The notes beneath the pieces are model-generated. The model searched no databases. It worked only from the letters and a program-made list of their open reading frames with translations, and had not been told where the DNA came from. From assembly GCA_964384625.1 (NCBI GenBank), contig CAYLNH010000058.1:1-30165 (forward strand): a DNA stretch of 30,165 nucleotides. Direction: 5' to 3'. This document shows, one piece after another, positions 1-7,900 of the stretch (the first letter of the stretch is position 1; every line of letters starts with the position of its first letter). This DNA is from CAYLNH01 sp964384625. Lineage in GTDB: Bacteria > Verrucomicrobiota > Lentisphaeria > JABSQK01. Made by a program: the position numbers and the translations under genes.

Positions 1-119
1 CCGTGTCCCGTGTCCCGTGTCCCGTGTCCCGTGTCCCGTGTCCCGTGTCCCGTGTACCGTGTCCCGTGTCCCGTGTACCGTGTACCGTGTGTCGTGTATC
101 GTGTACCGTGTGTCGTGTA
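1..119. repeat. Heptanucleotide tandem repeat array (CCGTGTC)n
   Basis: Seventeen contiguous 7-bp units start at the first base. The first seven are exact CCGTGTC. Later units drift to CCGTGTA, CCGTGTG and TCGTGTA, so the array decays towards its right edge. It may continue to the left of the window. It lies 3' of the minus-strand gene ending at 143. A short hairpin (CCGGC, loop GAA, GCCGG, 125-137) separates the two. Its length and lack of spacers make it a simple tandem repeat, not CRISPR. Confidence 0.95.
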
Positions 120-142
120 TCGCTCCGGCGAAGCCGGGTGCG

Positions 143-1405
143 CTAACGCTTGACCCAGATGTCGGAGGCGCGTTTGACTTTGGAGCCGCCGATGACGCGG
201 CGGTTGCGGTCGAGCAGGACCAGGTGAGCGCGCTGGAGCGACGAGACGCGGCCGCTCTCGCGGCACTTGCGCGACCACATGTTCCACATCATCTCGGTGG
301 TGACTTCGCGGAGGTCGTGTTTCTGGTGGGCGAAGGTGGGGTGGACCACCATGTAGAGGACGACCTGGCTGCCATGCTGTTTGGCATAGAGCTCGGTGGC
401 GATGCGGCCGCCGACGCGGCGCTGCTGCATCTCGATCCACTGGCCGTATTCCTTGACGGCGCCGCCGAGATGGCGCGGGGTCTTGGCCTTGGTCGGGTCG
501 TATTCCTTCAGGTAGCCGTAGTTCTTCTTGGAGCCGTTGCCGTTGTCCGTCTCCGGGGGCTTGGGCAACAGGTCCTTGGGCGGCGTTTGGGTGACGGTAT
601 CCGGGCCGCCGCCGGTGTTCTTCTCGGGATCGGTCTTGGCGACGGTCTGCGGTTCCTTCGGCCCCATGATCTTGTCCAGGCGGGCGACGGCGCGCCGGCG
701 GGCGACGATGCGCGGGAACAGGATGGCCTGCATCTTCGGCGAGATCATGTCGGGGGTAATCGTCACGCTTTGGCCATTATCATTACGCCGCATAACGACG
801 CGGTCATTGCCGATCACCATCAGGACCCCCTTGTAGGTCGGAGCCTTGCCGATCATAATGTCGTACTTGGTGGTGGGGACGGTATACACCCGGCCGGGCT
901 TGGGTTTTTTGAGTTTGGCCAGTTCCTCGGCCATATACTGGTCGAACAGTTTCCTGTAGTCGACCTTTTCCGGCGGCGCGGGCTGGGGCTTGGGAGCGGG
1001 TTCCGGTCTGGTCAGATCTTTGGCGATGTTCGCCAGAGGACCGCCGCCGGTGTCCTTCGGGGTCGTCTGCGGCTGTGTCGGGTTGGTCTTGGCCGCGGGC
1101 GTCGGGCTGGTGTCCGTGGGAGCGGGATCTTCGTTCGGGTCTGCAACCGGCGGTTTTGTGTCGTTCGCGGCGATCGCGACATCGTCGTCATCATCCTCGA
1201 TATCCTTGACGACGTCGGGCTTTTCATCGCCGAAGACGATGTATCGCACGCGTTCGACTGCGGGCTCGAACCAGCCGGCATAGGGGCCGACGAACTGGGC
1301 GACGGCGCCGCCGACGACGGCCAACATAATCAGCCAGAGGACAACCGTTCCGCCGATGCCTTTCCGGCGGGGCGGCTTTCTGGGATAACCCTTTTTCCTG
1401 CTCAT
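143..1405 (-). CDS. Membrane-anchored protein with acidic/Pro-rich linker, function unknown
   Basis: A 420-residue protein. The start at 1405 is chosen because AGGTGG lies 6 nt upstream; an in-frame upstream extension has no such site. The N-terminus is very basic (MSRKKGYPRKPPRRKG). One transmembrane helix follows at about residues 17-37, so the rest is probably periplasmic or extracytoplasmic. Next come an acidic run (about 60-70, DIEDDDDD) and a long Pro/Thr/Lys linker with two similar TGGGP..KDL-containing stretches. These linkers separate a small middle domain (about 150-230) from a C-terminal domain (about 310-420). The layout, a single anchor with low-complexity linkers and small globular domains, resembles envelope-spanning or scaffold proteins, but I recognise no family. 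A -10-like TATAAT on this strand lies at 1531-1536. The gene is co-directional with the small basic gene at 1613-1702. Confidence 0.8.
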   Translation of the reverse strand: MSRKKGYPRKPPRRKGIGGTVVLWLIMLAVVGGAVAQFVGPYAGWFEPAVERVRYIVFGDEKPDVVKDIEDDDDDVAIAANDTKPPVADPNEDPAPTDTSPTPAAKTNPTQPQTTPKDTGGGPLANIAKDLTRPEPAPKPQPAPPEKVDYRKLFDQYMAEELAKLKKPKPGRVYTVPTTKYDIMIGKAPTYKGVLMVIGNDRVVMRRNDNGQSVTITPDMISPKMQAILFPRIVARRRAVARLDKIMGPKEPQTVAKTDPEKNTGGGPDTVTQTPPKDLLPKPPETDNGNGSKKNYGYLKEYDPTKAKTPRHLGGAVKEYGQWIEMQQRRVGGRIATELYAKQHGSQVVLYMVVHPTFAHQKHDLREVTTEMMWNMWSRKCRESGRVSSLQRAHLVLLDRNRRVIGGSKVKRASDIWVKR

Positions 1406-1530
1406 GCAAAACCACCTGAGTATAATGTTCGGCGTGAAAAAGGGGCACAACACGAGCCGCACCGGCGCCGGCTGTGTGCGCGCCGATGCAGTGACATGCC
1501 AAGTCCACGCATTGCCGAAAATATAGAGTT

Positions 1531-1536
1531 ATTATA
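1531..1536 (-). promoter_or_regulatory. Possible -10 element for the 143-1405 gene
   Basis: On the minus strand this reads TATAAT, a perfect sigma-70 -10 hexamer about 125 nt before the start at 1405. No good -35 is found at 16-18 nt spacing, so the call is weak. Confidence 0.3.
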
Positions 1537-1588
1537 AAGAGTTTGCAAGCAAGAGGCGCGGAAATCGCAACATCCGCCAAGAGCAGCG

Positions 1589-1605
1589 CCCGGCAGCAGG
1601 CCGGG
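1589..1605 (-). other. GC-rich hairpin just after the 29-aa gene
   Basis: CCCGGC and GCCGGG arms enclose a 5-nt loop, starting 7 nt past the stop of the small gene on the minus strand. The position suits a transcript end. There is no T-run, so it is not a canonical intrinsic terminator. Confidence 0.4.
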
Positions 1606-1612
1606 GTGCGTG

Positions 1613-1702
1613 CTACTTGTTCTTGTGCCGCATGGACTTCATGCGTTTCTTGCGCTTGTGCTTGGCGATCTTCTTGCGGCGTTTCTTTTTGAGATTACCC
1701 AT
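1613..1702 (-). CDS. 29-aa basic protein, AURKAIP1/COX24 (mS38)-like
   Basis: Translation gives 29 residues beginning MGNLKKKRRKKIAKHKRKK and ending MRHKNK, with 18 Lys/Arg residues. The K-K-x-A/S-K-H-K-x-K-K-R core and the R-H-K-x-K ending match what I know of short bacterial AURKAIP1/COX24-domain proteins. These are relatives of mitochondrial small-subunit protein mS38 and bind rRNA near the decoding centre. AGAGGA lies about 10 nt before the ATG. A promoter-like pair sits upstream at 1810-1837, and a GC hairpin follows the stop. The gene is short enough to be missed by ordinary gene calling. Family assignment is from motif pattern, not a search. The alternative is an unrelated basic peptide. 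Confidence 0.72.
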   Translation of the reverse strand: MGNLKKKRRKKIAKHKRKKRMKSMRHKNK

Positions 1703-1809
1703 GCCGATGGGGTCCTCTTTGTTGGTATGTGTTGGTGTATGATTTATTGCCGTGATCCGCAGCGTCGGACGTGGGCACAGAACTCCCCTGACGTCAGGCG
1801 CAAACGCGT

Positions 1810-1837
1810 ACTATAGGTCGGAGGCGATTGGAAACAA
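1810..1837 (-). promoter_or_regulatory. Sigma-70-like promoter for the 29-aa gene
   Basis: On the minus strand this reads TTGTTT, a 16-nt spacer, then TATAGT, about 108 nt before the start codon at 1702. A perfect 12-bp palindrome, CCTGACGTCAGG (1787-1798), lies about 11 nt beyond the -10, near the expected transcription start, where an operator could sit. The palindrome role is inference. Confidence 0.45.
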
Positions 1838-2195
1838 GCGGCCGCCCCGTCATTTTTCCGGGGGTCATCATCGGCTTACCGCGCGGGCCCGAGTGGAGAC
1901 AGGGGGTGCTTCAGTGCAGCAGACCGCCCGAGGCGCCGGCGGGATGGACCCACCGGCGGCAGACCGGCGGCATGGAGAAGTGCGTTCTCCTGTCAGCAAC
2001 AGCATTGCCCTGCGTCAGCCCTCGTCTACAGCCCTTCTTTGCATCCCGTCCCGACTCTCAAGAGGTCGGGAACCTGCGGTATTTGAGGATTTGTCACCGA
2101 CATAACGTCCGTGCCACACCTCCCCGTTCTCCTGTCGCTCTGGTTGGGGTAAACCAGAGCGGCAGGAAAACAGGGTTCAAGGCGGCCGTGTGTTG
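1838..2195. other. Intergenic region with hairpins, no gene seen
   Basis: No convincing coding frame was found between the small minus-strand gene and the RNA-like motif. Two clear stem-loops are present: CCCGAC/GTCGGG at 2050-2070, and the long imperfect hairpin at 2122-2175. An 11-bp sequence GTTCTCCTGTC occurs twice (1984-1994 and 2126-2136). I looked for RNase P, SRP, tmRNA, 6S and tRNA signatures and recognised none. Confidence 0.6.
2122..2175. other. Long imperfect hairpin (24-bp arms)
   Basis: The inner arms CCTGTCGCTCTGGTT (2131-2145) and AACCAGAGCGGCAGG (2152-2166) are complementary over 15 positions with one G-T wobble around a 6-nt loop. Pairing continues outward nine more positions with two C-A mismatches. 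There is no T-run on either side, so it is not an ordinary terminator. It could be a small RNA, a processing site or a mobile-element relic. Confidence 0.6.
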
Positions 2196-2291
2196 CAGGT
2201 GACCAATCCTGAAACTCCGCACCAGACGGGTGCTGGATCTCCAAGAGGAATACAGAGGACGGTAATCGAGGGCTTACTGCCCTGCCGGAGT
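2196..2291 (+). ncRNA. Candidate structured RNA motif, copy A (lpxI leader)
   Basis: This block begins with CAGGTGACCAATCCTGAAAC and is then closed by ACTCCG (2214-2219) pairing with CGGAGT (2286-2291). Inside are a CACC/GGTG hairpin, the sequence GAATACAG (2248-2255) and a GGGC/GCCC hairpin. The same opening block, GAATACAG and closing pairing recur at 15035-15148 although the sequence between them differs. That is the pattern expected for a conserved RNA fold or a decayed repeat. It lies 64 nt before lpxI. I do not recognise a known riboswitch class. Confidence 0.42.
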
Positions 2292-2296
2292 TCGTG

Positions 2297-2326
2297 TTGG
2301 TTGCATTCCGTCGCGGCGCATATTAG
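2297..2326 (+). promoter_or_regulatory. Possible promoter for lpxI
   Basis: TTGGTT, an 18-nt spacer and TATTAG lie 30 nt before the lpxI start. The match is moderate. If it is real, the RNA-like motif at 2196-2291 would not be in the transcript from this promoter. Confidence 0.28.
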
Positions 2327-2355
2327 GGTTTTCGTTTCAGAAGGACATCACAGAC

Positions 2356-3171
2356 ATGACCGAATCCATCAACGAACTCGGGCTGGTCGCCGGCCGCGGC
2401 CGGTACCCGGTGCTGGTTGCCGAAGAAGCCCGGCGCAACGGCGTGAAGAAACTGGTGATCGCGGCCATCCGCAACGACGCCGACGAGTCGCTGGCGGAAC
2501 TTGCCGATGAGCTGAACTGGGTCTACCCCGGCGAGATCAACAAAGCCATCAAGACCTTCACCAAGACCGGTGTGGACAACGTCATGTTCGTGGGCCAGAT
2601 CACCCCACAGCGGCTCTTCAAAGGGCTGCACCCGGACTTCCGCGCCGTGAAACTGTTTGCTGCGCTGAAAAAGAAGAACGCCGAGACCATCTTCGGCGGC
2701 ATCGCCGGCGAGTTCGAGAAAGACGGTGTCCATGTGCTGCCCGCCGCCACGTTTATGGACGACCATCTGTCATCGTCGGGCGTCATGGGCAAGGTAAAGC
2801 CGAACAAGCAGGTGCAGGCCGATATTGAATATGGCCGGCGGATCGCCACCGAGGTCAGCCGGTTGGACATCGGCCAGACTGTTTGTGTGAAGAACGGTAC
2901 GGTCCTGGCAGTGGAAGCATTTGAGGGCACGGACCAGGCGATCCGGCGCGCCGGCGAGGTCGGTCACGGCGACGTTGTTGTCGTGAAGGTGCCCAAACCC
3001 GAGTATGACCCGCGCTTTGACATTCCGTGCGTCGGCATGCAGACCGTGGACAGCTTGATTGCGGCCGGGGCCAGGGCCATTGCCGTCCAGGCCGGCGGCG
3101 CAGTGTTCATCGACAAACCCGAAGTCCTGGCAGCCATGGACAAAGCCAGGATTGCCGCGGTCGGGTTCTGA
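2356..3171 (+). CDS. lpxI: UDP-2,3-diacylglucosamine pyrophosphatase LpxI
   Basis: A 271-residue cytoplasmic or membrane-peripheral enzyme that hydrolyses UDP-2,3-diacylglucosamine to 2,3-diacyl-GlcN-1-P and UMP, the fourth step of lipid A synthesis. It stands in for LpxH in many bacteria. Family features visible are the N-terminal GLVAGRGRYPVLVAEEA segment, the central FVGQITPQRLF segment and VEAFEGTDQAIRRAG. The C-terminal KVPKPEYDPRFDIPCVG stretch contains the conserved Asp-rich region, with TVDSLIAAGA and AVQAGGAVFIDK after it. Length fits the LpxI (formerly DUF1009) family. AAGGA lies 10 nt before the ATG. It implies a lipid A-bearing outer membrane. Downstream are a degenerate heptamer repeat and the palindromic repeat cluster that precedes lipA, so co-transcription with lipA is uncertain. 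Confidence 0.93.
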   Translation: MTESINELGLVAGRGRYPVLVAEEARRNGVKKLVIAAIRNDADESLAELADELNWVYPGEINKAIKTFTKTGVDNVMFVGQITPQRLFKGLHPDFRAVKLFAALKKKNAETIFGGIAGEFEKDGVHVLPAATFMDDHLSSSGVMGKVKPNKQVQADIEYGRRIATEVSRLDIGQTVCVKNGTVLAVEAFEGTDQAIRRAGEVGHGDVVVVKVPKPEYDPRFDIPCVGMQTVDSLIAAGARAIAVQAGGAVFIDKPEVLAAMDKARIAAVGF

Positions 3172-3172
3172 T

Positions 3173-3193
3173 TTGGTCATTGGTCATTGGTCA
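3173..3193 (+). repeat. Short heptamer repeat (TTGGTCA)x3
   Basis: Three exact TTGGTCA units begin 2 nt after the lpxI stop codon. The 7-bp period is the same as in the array at 1-119, with a different unit. Confidence 0.85.
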
Positions 3194-3221
3194 CTGTCGA
3201 GGGTCAGTTTGACCATCCTGG

Positions 3222-3318
3222 TGTATCACGAGCATCCCTGCTCGTGCTTCGGACATGAGCAGGGATGCTCATGATACAATGGCGGACAGGACATGAGCAG
3301 GGATCCTCATGATACAAT
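3222..3318. repeat. Three-copy palindromic repeat cluster (REP-like) upstream of lipA
   Basis: One inverted unit (3222-3246) and two direct units (3254-3280 and 3292-3318) share the core GAGCAGGGATGCTC with ATGATACA or its complement at one end. Each unit is itself a hairpin (GAGCA/TGCTC). Unit 3 carries a G-to-C change (GATCCTC) that weakens its stem. The last unit ends 16 nt before the likely lipA start. The arrangement resembles REP/BIME-type interspersed repeats. Genome-wide copy number cannot be judged here. Confidence 0.75.
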
Positions 3319-3334
3319 CGGAGAAGAAGGTCAG

Positions 3335-4207
3335 GTGAACGAAACTCGAAAACGAATTCCGCCGTGGATCCGGATGAAGCTGCATACCGGGCCGAACCGG
3401 CAGTTTGTCGGCGAGCTCCTGGATGATCTGGAGCTGAATACCGTCTGCCAGAGCGCGAAGTGCCCGAACCTGGGTGAGTGCTGGCACTGCCGGACGGCCA
3501 CGTTCATGATCCTCGGCAACCGCTGTACACGCAACTGCAAATTCTGCGCGGTCGACTCCCGCCGGCCGGAACCGCCGGATCCGGACGAACCACACAAGCT
3601 GGCTGAAGCCGCCGCGCGGATGGAACTGAAATTCGTTGTGATCACATCCGTCGACCGCGATGACCTGCCGGACAAAGGCGCCGGCCATTGGGCCGCCACG
3701 ATCCGCGCCGTCCGTGAGCGGCTGCCCGACGCCGGCATCGAAGTGCTGACGCCGGATTTCATGGGACGCGAAGACCTGATCAAGATCGTGGTCGACGCCG
3801 AACCACGGGTGTTCGCGCACAACCTGGAGACCTGCGAGCGGCTGACGCGAGAGATCCGCAGCGGCAATCGCTATGAACGCTCGCTGGAGGTCCTCAAGAT
3901 CGCCCGCGAGGTGGCGGAGCATCCATTGGCGATCAAGTCCGGCATCATGGTCGGCCTGGGCGAGAGCGATGACGAGGTCGAAACGTGCATCCGCGATCTG
4001 TACGCGGCCGGCGTCGACATTCTGACGTTGGGGCAGTACCTGCAGCCGACCCGCAAACAGCGGGACGTCCAACGCTATGTCCCGCCGGAGCAGTTTGCGG
4101 CGTGGGCCGCATTCGCCCGTGAACTGGGCTTCAGGGCTGTGGCGTCGGCCCCGTTGGTCCGCAGCTCCTATCGCGCCGGGGAACTGGCCCAACAGATTCT
4201 GGACTGA
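3335..4207 (+). CDS. lipA: Lipoyl synthase LipA (radical SAM)
   Basis: A 290-residue radical SAM enzyme that inserts two sulfur atoms at C6 and C8 of protein-bound octanoyl groups to form lipoyl cofactors. The auxiliary 4Fe-4S cluster ligands C38, C43 and C49 (CQSAKCPNLGEC) are present, as is the radical SAM CxxxCxxC at C64, C68 and C71. The C-terminal RSSY motif is also intact. I place the start at GTG 3335, because GAAGG lies just upstream and the protein then begins NETRKRIPPWIRMKL as usual. An in-frame ATG at 3293 would add 14 residues encoded by the palindromic repeat and is less likely. The stop overlaps the next start by one base (TGATG), so it is translationally coupled to the GNAT gene. 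No lipB or lplA is seen nearby. Confidence 0.95.
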   Translation: MNETRKRIPPWIRMKLHTGPNRQFVGELLDDLELNTVCQSAKCPNLGECWHCRTATFMILGNRCTRNCKFCAVDSRRPEPPDPDEPHKLAEAAARMELKFVVITSVDRDDLPDKGAGHWAATIRAVRERLPDAGIEVLTPDFMGREDLIKIVVDAEPRVFAHNLETCERLTREIRSGNRYERSLEVLKIAREVAEHPLAIKSGIMVGLGESDDEVETCIRDLYAAGVDILTLGQYLQPTRKQRDVQRYVPPEQFAAWAAFARELGFRAVASAPLVRSSYRAGELAQQILD

Positions 4208-4776
4208 TGATCACCAACGTCACGATCTGGTATCTCGAGATCAACGATCCGGCGGCGCTCAAGCCGAAACGGGTGGAGTTGCCGGGCGTCCGGATCGAGC
4301 GCAGCGAAGTGCCCTGCCCCGAGTTCTCGCGCTTCCTTTATCAAGCCGCCGGCGGCGATCTGTATTGGACCGAGCGCCTGCCGTGGGACTGGCACAAGTG
4401 GTTCGATTATCTCAACCGCGACGAGTTCGAGACCTGGGTGCTGTGGGTATCCGGCACGCCCGCCGGCTATGTCGAATTGGAGAAGCACAAGGACAACAGC
4501 GTCAAGATCGTCTACTTCGGGCTGCTGCCGGTGTTCATCGGCCGCGGTCTCGGCGGGCATTTGCTGACCTTCGCGATCGAGCGCGGGTTCGCCATGGGCG
4601 CCGACCGCGTCTGGGTGCATACCTGCAGTCTGGACACGCCGGCGGCGCTGCCGAACTACCGGGCCCGGGGCATGACGATCTATCGCGAGCGCACCTTCCA
4701 GCGCGACCTCCAGATCCCGGCGCCGGGCCCCTGGCCCGACGCCAACCGCCCCGGGTTCTGCCCCACCCGCCAATAG
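4207..4776 (+). CDS. GNAT-family N-acetyltransferase
   Basis: A 189-residue protein with the GNAT acetyl-CoA site. The segment about residues 95-125 (FGLLPVFIGRGLGGHLL) carries the R-G-L-G-G pyrophosphate-binding loop preceded by a beta strand. A later LDTPAALPNYRARGM segment is the usual motif B helix and splayed strand region. The N-terminal part has an aromatic-rich stretch (YWTERLPWDWHKWFDYL) that is likely to shape the acceptor pocket. The acceptor substrate cannot be predicted. The start overlaps the lipA stop by one base, giving a two-gene unit; whether the enzyme is related to lipoate metabolism is unknown. Cytoplasmic; no signal peptide. Confidence 0.85.
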   Translation: MITNVTIWYLEINDPAALKPKRVELPGVRIERSEVPCPEFSRFLYQAAGGDLYWTERLPWDWHKWFDYLNRDEFETWVLWVSGTPAGYVELEKHKDNSVKIVYFGLLPVFIGRGLGGHLLTFAIERGFAMGADRVWVHTCSLDTPAALPNYRARGMTIYRERTFQRDLQIPAPGPWPDANRPGFCPTRQ

Positions 4777-4970
4777 CTCCTCCTGCAATCAATCTGATTT
4801 TATTCTGATCTGACAATCCTGCTGAACCGGGGAACTGTTTGGTTATCTTACCGTCAAACCCTTAGGAAACTGCGGGCTTACATCTGAATCAAAAATATGT
4901 CAAACGACGGAGTCCGAGGTGCGGCAGGGGCCGCCGGGATCACGCCGCAGACGCGAACGTGGAGACAACC

Positions 4971-7900
4971 GTGAAAGCAAGAATCGTCCGGGCAATGTTG
5001 CTGGCCCTGGCTGCCGGTGCGGCTGCCGGCGACATCCCCGGACCGGTCCGGTTCTGGGAACGCCCGCCGCGCAAAGAGCCGACCACGATCCTGGTCTGGC
5101 AGTTCGATGACAAGGCGGTCGACGACAAGACGCTTGAGAACGCGCTGCTGGCGGGCCTGGAAGGTGATGATGACGACGACCCGCTGATCGGCCGGGCGGA
5201 CCAGATCAGCTTTGTTCTCAAGGGCGACGCGGCGACGGCGAAGGACGGCCGCTTCGGCGGCGGCGTCCGGCTGCGGGGCAAAGGCACGATCCGGTCGGCG
5301 CCGGTGGATCTTGCCGGCCTCGTGCGCAACGAGCGCGGCTTCACCCTTGAGTTCTGGGTACGGCCCGAGGCTGTCGGCGCGTCGCTGCCGCTGGAGATCG
5401 CCGCCCGCGGCACGCAGCCCGCGCTGCAGCTGTCTTGCGCCGCAGACGGGCAACTGCAGTTACGTCTCGGCGACCGCCAGTTAGCCACGCATCCGACGCG
5501 GCTGTCGGCCGGCCGCTGGCGGCACCTTGCGGTGATTGCGGTGCGGCAGAAGGGCACAGCCGTGGCCAAGCTTCTGGTGGACGGCGAGCCGGCTGCATCA
5601 CCGGCGTCCGCCGGCAAGGCGATTGCCGGATTTCTGCACAACATCAGCAACACCTTCGTTCTGGGCCGACGTTTTCAGGGGGGCCTCGACGCGGTCCGGC
5701 TATCGCGCCGGGAGCTGCCGTTCTACGCGCTGCAGGATCAGTCGTTCACGGACGTCGCGGCCGAGCGTCCCGTAGTCGAAGGACCTCCTTACTTCTCGTC
5801 CATGGCGAAGAAAACGCTGCACTGCAGTTTTGACAAGACGCTCCAGCCGGCTGCGTTCGCCGGTTTGCAGACGCACGGCAAGGACGTACCCAAAGCGTTC
5901 GTTCCCGGGGTCCGCGGGCAGGCGCTGGACCTGTCGCAGGCGGACGCCCTGGGGGCGGCCTACATCGGCATGGGTGTGCTGCCGCCGGCCGGCACCATGG
6001 AGTTCTGGCTGCGGCCGAAGAACTGGGACAACTCATTCGTCGGCGACTACCGCGGCACCAACGTCAAGAGCACGATCCTCTTCCGAATGGCGTCGAAGAA
6101 CCGGATGCAGCCCTACATGGGCCTGAAGAAACTGCGGATCCGTCAGGGCCGTTCCGGCGCCGACAGCGGGCCGGACCTGATCCCGCTGCACCCGGGCAAG
6201 TGGACGCACGTTGCCATTGTCTGGAAGGCCAAGGGACGGGCGGCAGTCTATATCGACGCGCGGCCGCAGAAGGTCTACCAGATCGGCTGGGGCGGGCCGC
6301 AGCATGTCTTCGACCGCAACGACTACGAAGCCTGGAAGACGCGCACCGGCGGCAAACAGGACGGCACCTATCGTTTGGTGTTCAGCAAGTCGCCGACTCT
6401 GATTGATGAACTCCGCATCTACCCCTGGCCGATGAAGCCGCAGGAGGTGCGTAACGCGCGGCAGCGCTACTTCCCCAACGCCGGGGAAACGATGAAGCCG
6501 CTGCCGGTCATCGAGGCGAACTTCCAGTACTACGCACACGACTGGGAGAACGTTGACAAACTGAAGGCCGCGGTCACCTGCCTGCCGGTGAAGGGCATAA
6601 AGCCGGATGCGGTCGATGCCGTCCTGACCGATACCGCCGGCAAGGTCGTCGGCCAGCAGCAGGGCCTGAAGCTCAATCAGGCCGGCACGGTGACGGCCGT
6701 CTTCCGCCGGCAGCTGGCCTTCGGCAAGTACTCCCTGAAGGTGACATCGACGGCGGCCGGCAAAGCGCTGACGACCGAGACGATGGCCTACGAACGCGTG
6801 AAGCCGGCGTGGTACGGCAACCAGCTCGGCAAGGAACGCGGCGTGCCGAAGCCGTGGACGCCGATGACCGTCGACGGCAGCACCGTCTCGGTCTGGGGCC
6901 GCAAGGTGGTCCTTAGCGATACCGGCCTGCCCAAGTCCATCACCACGCTCGGCAAGGAGGTCCTTGCGGCGCCGGTCGCGTTCGATGTCAGCGCCGGCGG
7001 CACGCCGCTGAAACTGGCGGCCGGCACACCGGCGTTCACCGAAAAGGCGGAAGACCGGGTCGCCTGGAAGAGCACCGGCAAGCTCGGGTCGCTGGCGACG
7101 GAGATCAGCACGTGGATGGAGTACGACGGTCTGATGTATTTCACGGTAACGCTCAAGCCCACTGCCGGTGCGGTCAAGCTCGACCACCTGCATGTCCGCT
7201 TTCCGATGACCGAAAAGGAAACATCGCAACTCATTGCCAACGGTGCCGGCCGCAATTTCCGCGCCTCCTGGGACGTGCGTATGTTGTCGCCGGAGAAGGG
7301 CAGCATCTGGAATTCGCGGACGACGAAGCCGAAGATGCAGCGCGGGCTGCAGCCCGGGAGCTTCCTGCCGCAGATCTGGGTTGGCGGCGATGCTGTCGGC
7401 CTGTCGTTCAGCGGCGAGAACGACAAGGGCTGGAGCATCAATCCCGACGTCGCGGCTCAGGAGGTCCTGCGGGAGGATGGCAACATTGTGTTCCGCATGA
7501 ACGTCATCAGCCTGCCGACCACAATCGACAAGGAGCACAGCTTCCATTTCATCGTGCTGCCGACGCCGACCAAGCCGATGCCGGCCGGCTGGCGCGGCTG
7601 GAACCGGATGAAGCGGCCGACGCCGCTGGCGGTCTACGACGCGATCGACGATTTCTGCGGCTTTCCCATGCAGTCGGACCCGAAGAACCCGCAGGCCATC
7701 AAGTTCCATGTTGAGCCGCACAGCTGGGAATCGGCAGCGATACAGTCGGCCGGGCTGCGGGCGAAGTTCGGCAAGGAGAACCCGGCGTTCTTCTACATGG
7801 ACTACTCCTGGCCGCGGCCCGGCGAACAGTTCAAAGACTGGAACCACGACCTCTGGGCCGGGACCGGACGTCTGGCCTGGACCATTCCGGAAGTCGAAGA

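Noticed and set aside
1..119. CRISPR array
   Set aside because: Units are 7 bp, contiguous and without spacers. No cas genes are in the window.
17..1537. 506-codon plus-strand open frame starting in the heptamer array
   Set aside because: It is antisense to the minus-strand gene at 143-1405, which has a ribosome-binding site, a membrane helix and sensible composition. The plus frame begins with repeat-encoded residues and has no recognisable domain.
2196..2355. Known riboswitch (TPP, cobalamin, SAM, c-di-GMP, glycine, Moco, fluoride, guanidine)
   Set aside because: None of the conserved cores I remember for these classes is present, so only an unclassified motif is claimed.
3293..3334. ATG 3293 as the lipA start
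   Set aside because: The extra 14 residues are encoded by a repeat unit. GTG 3335 has a ribosome-binding site and a family-like N-terminus.
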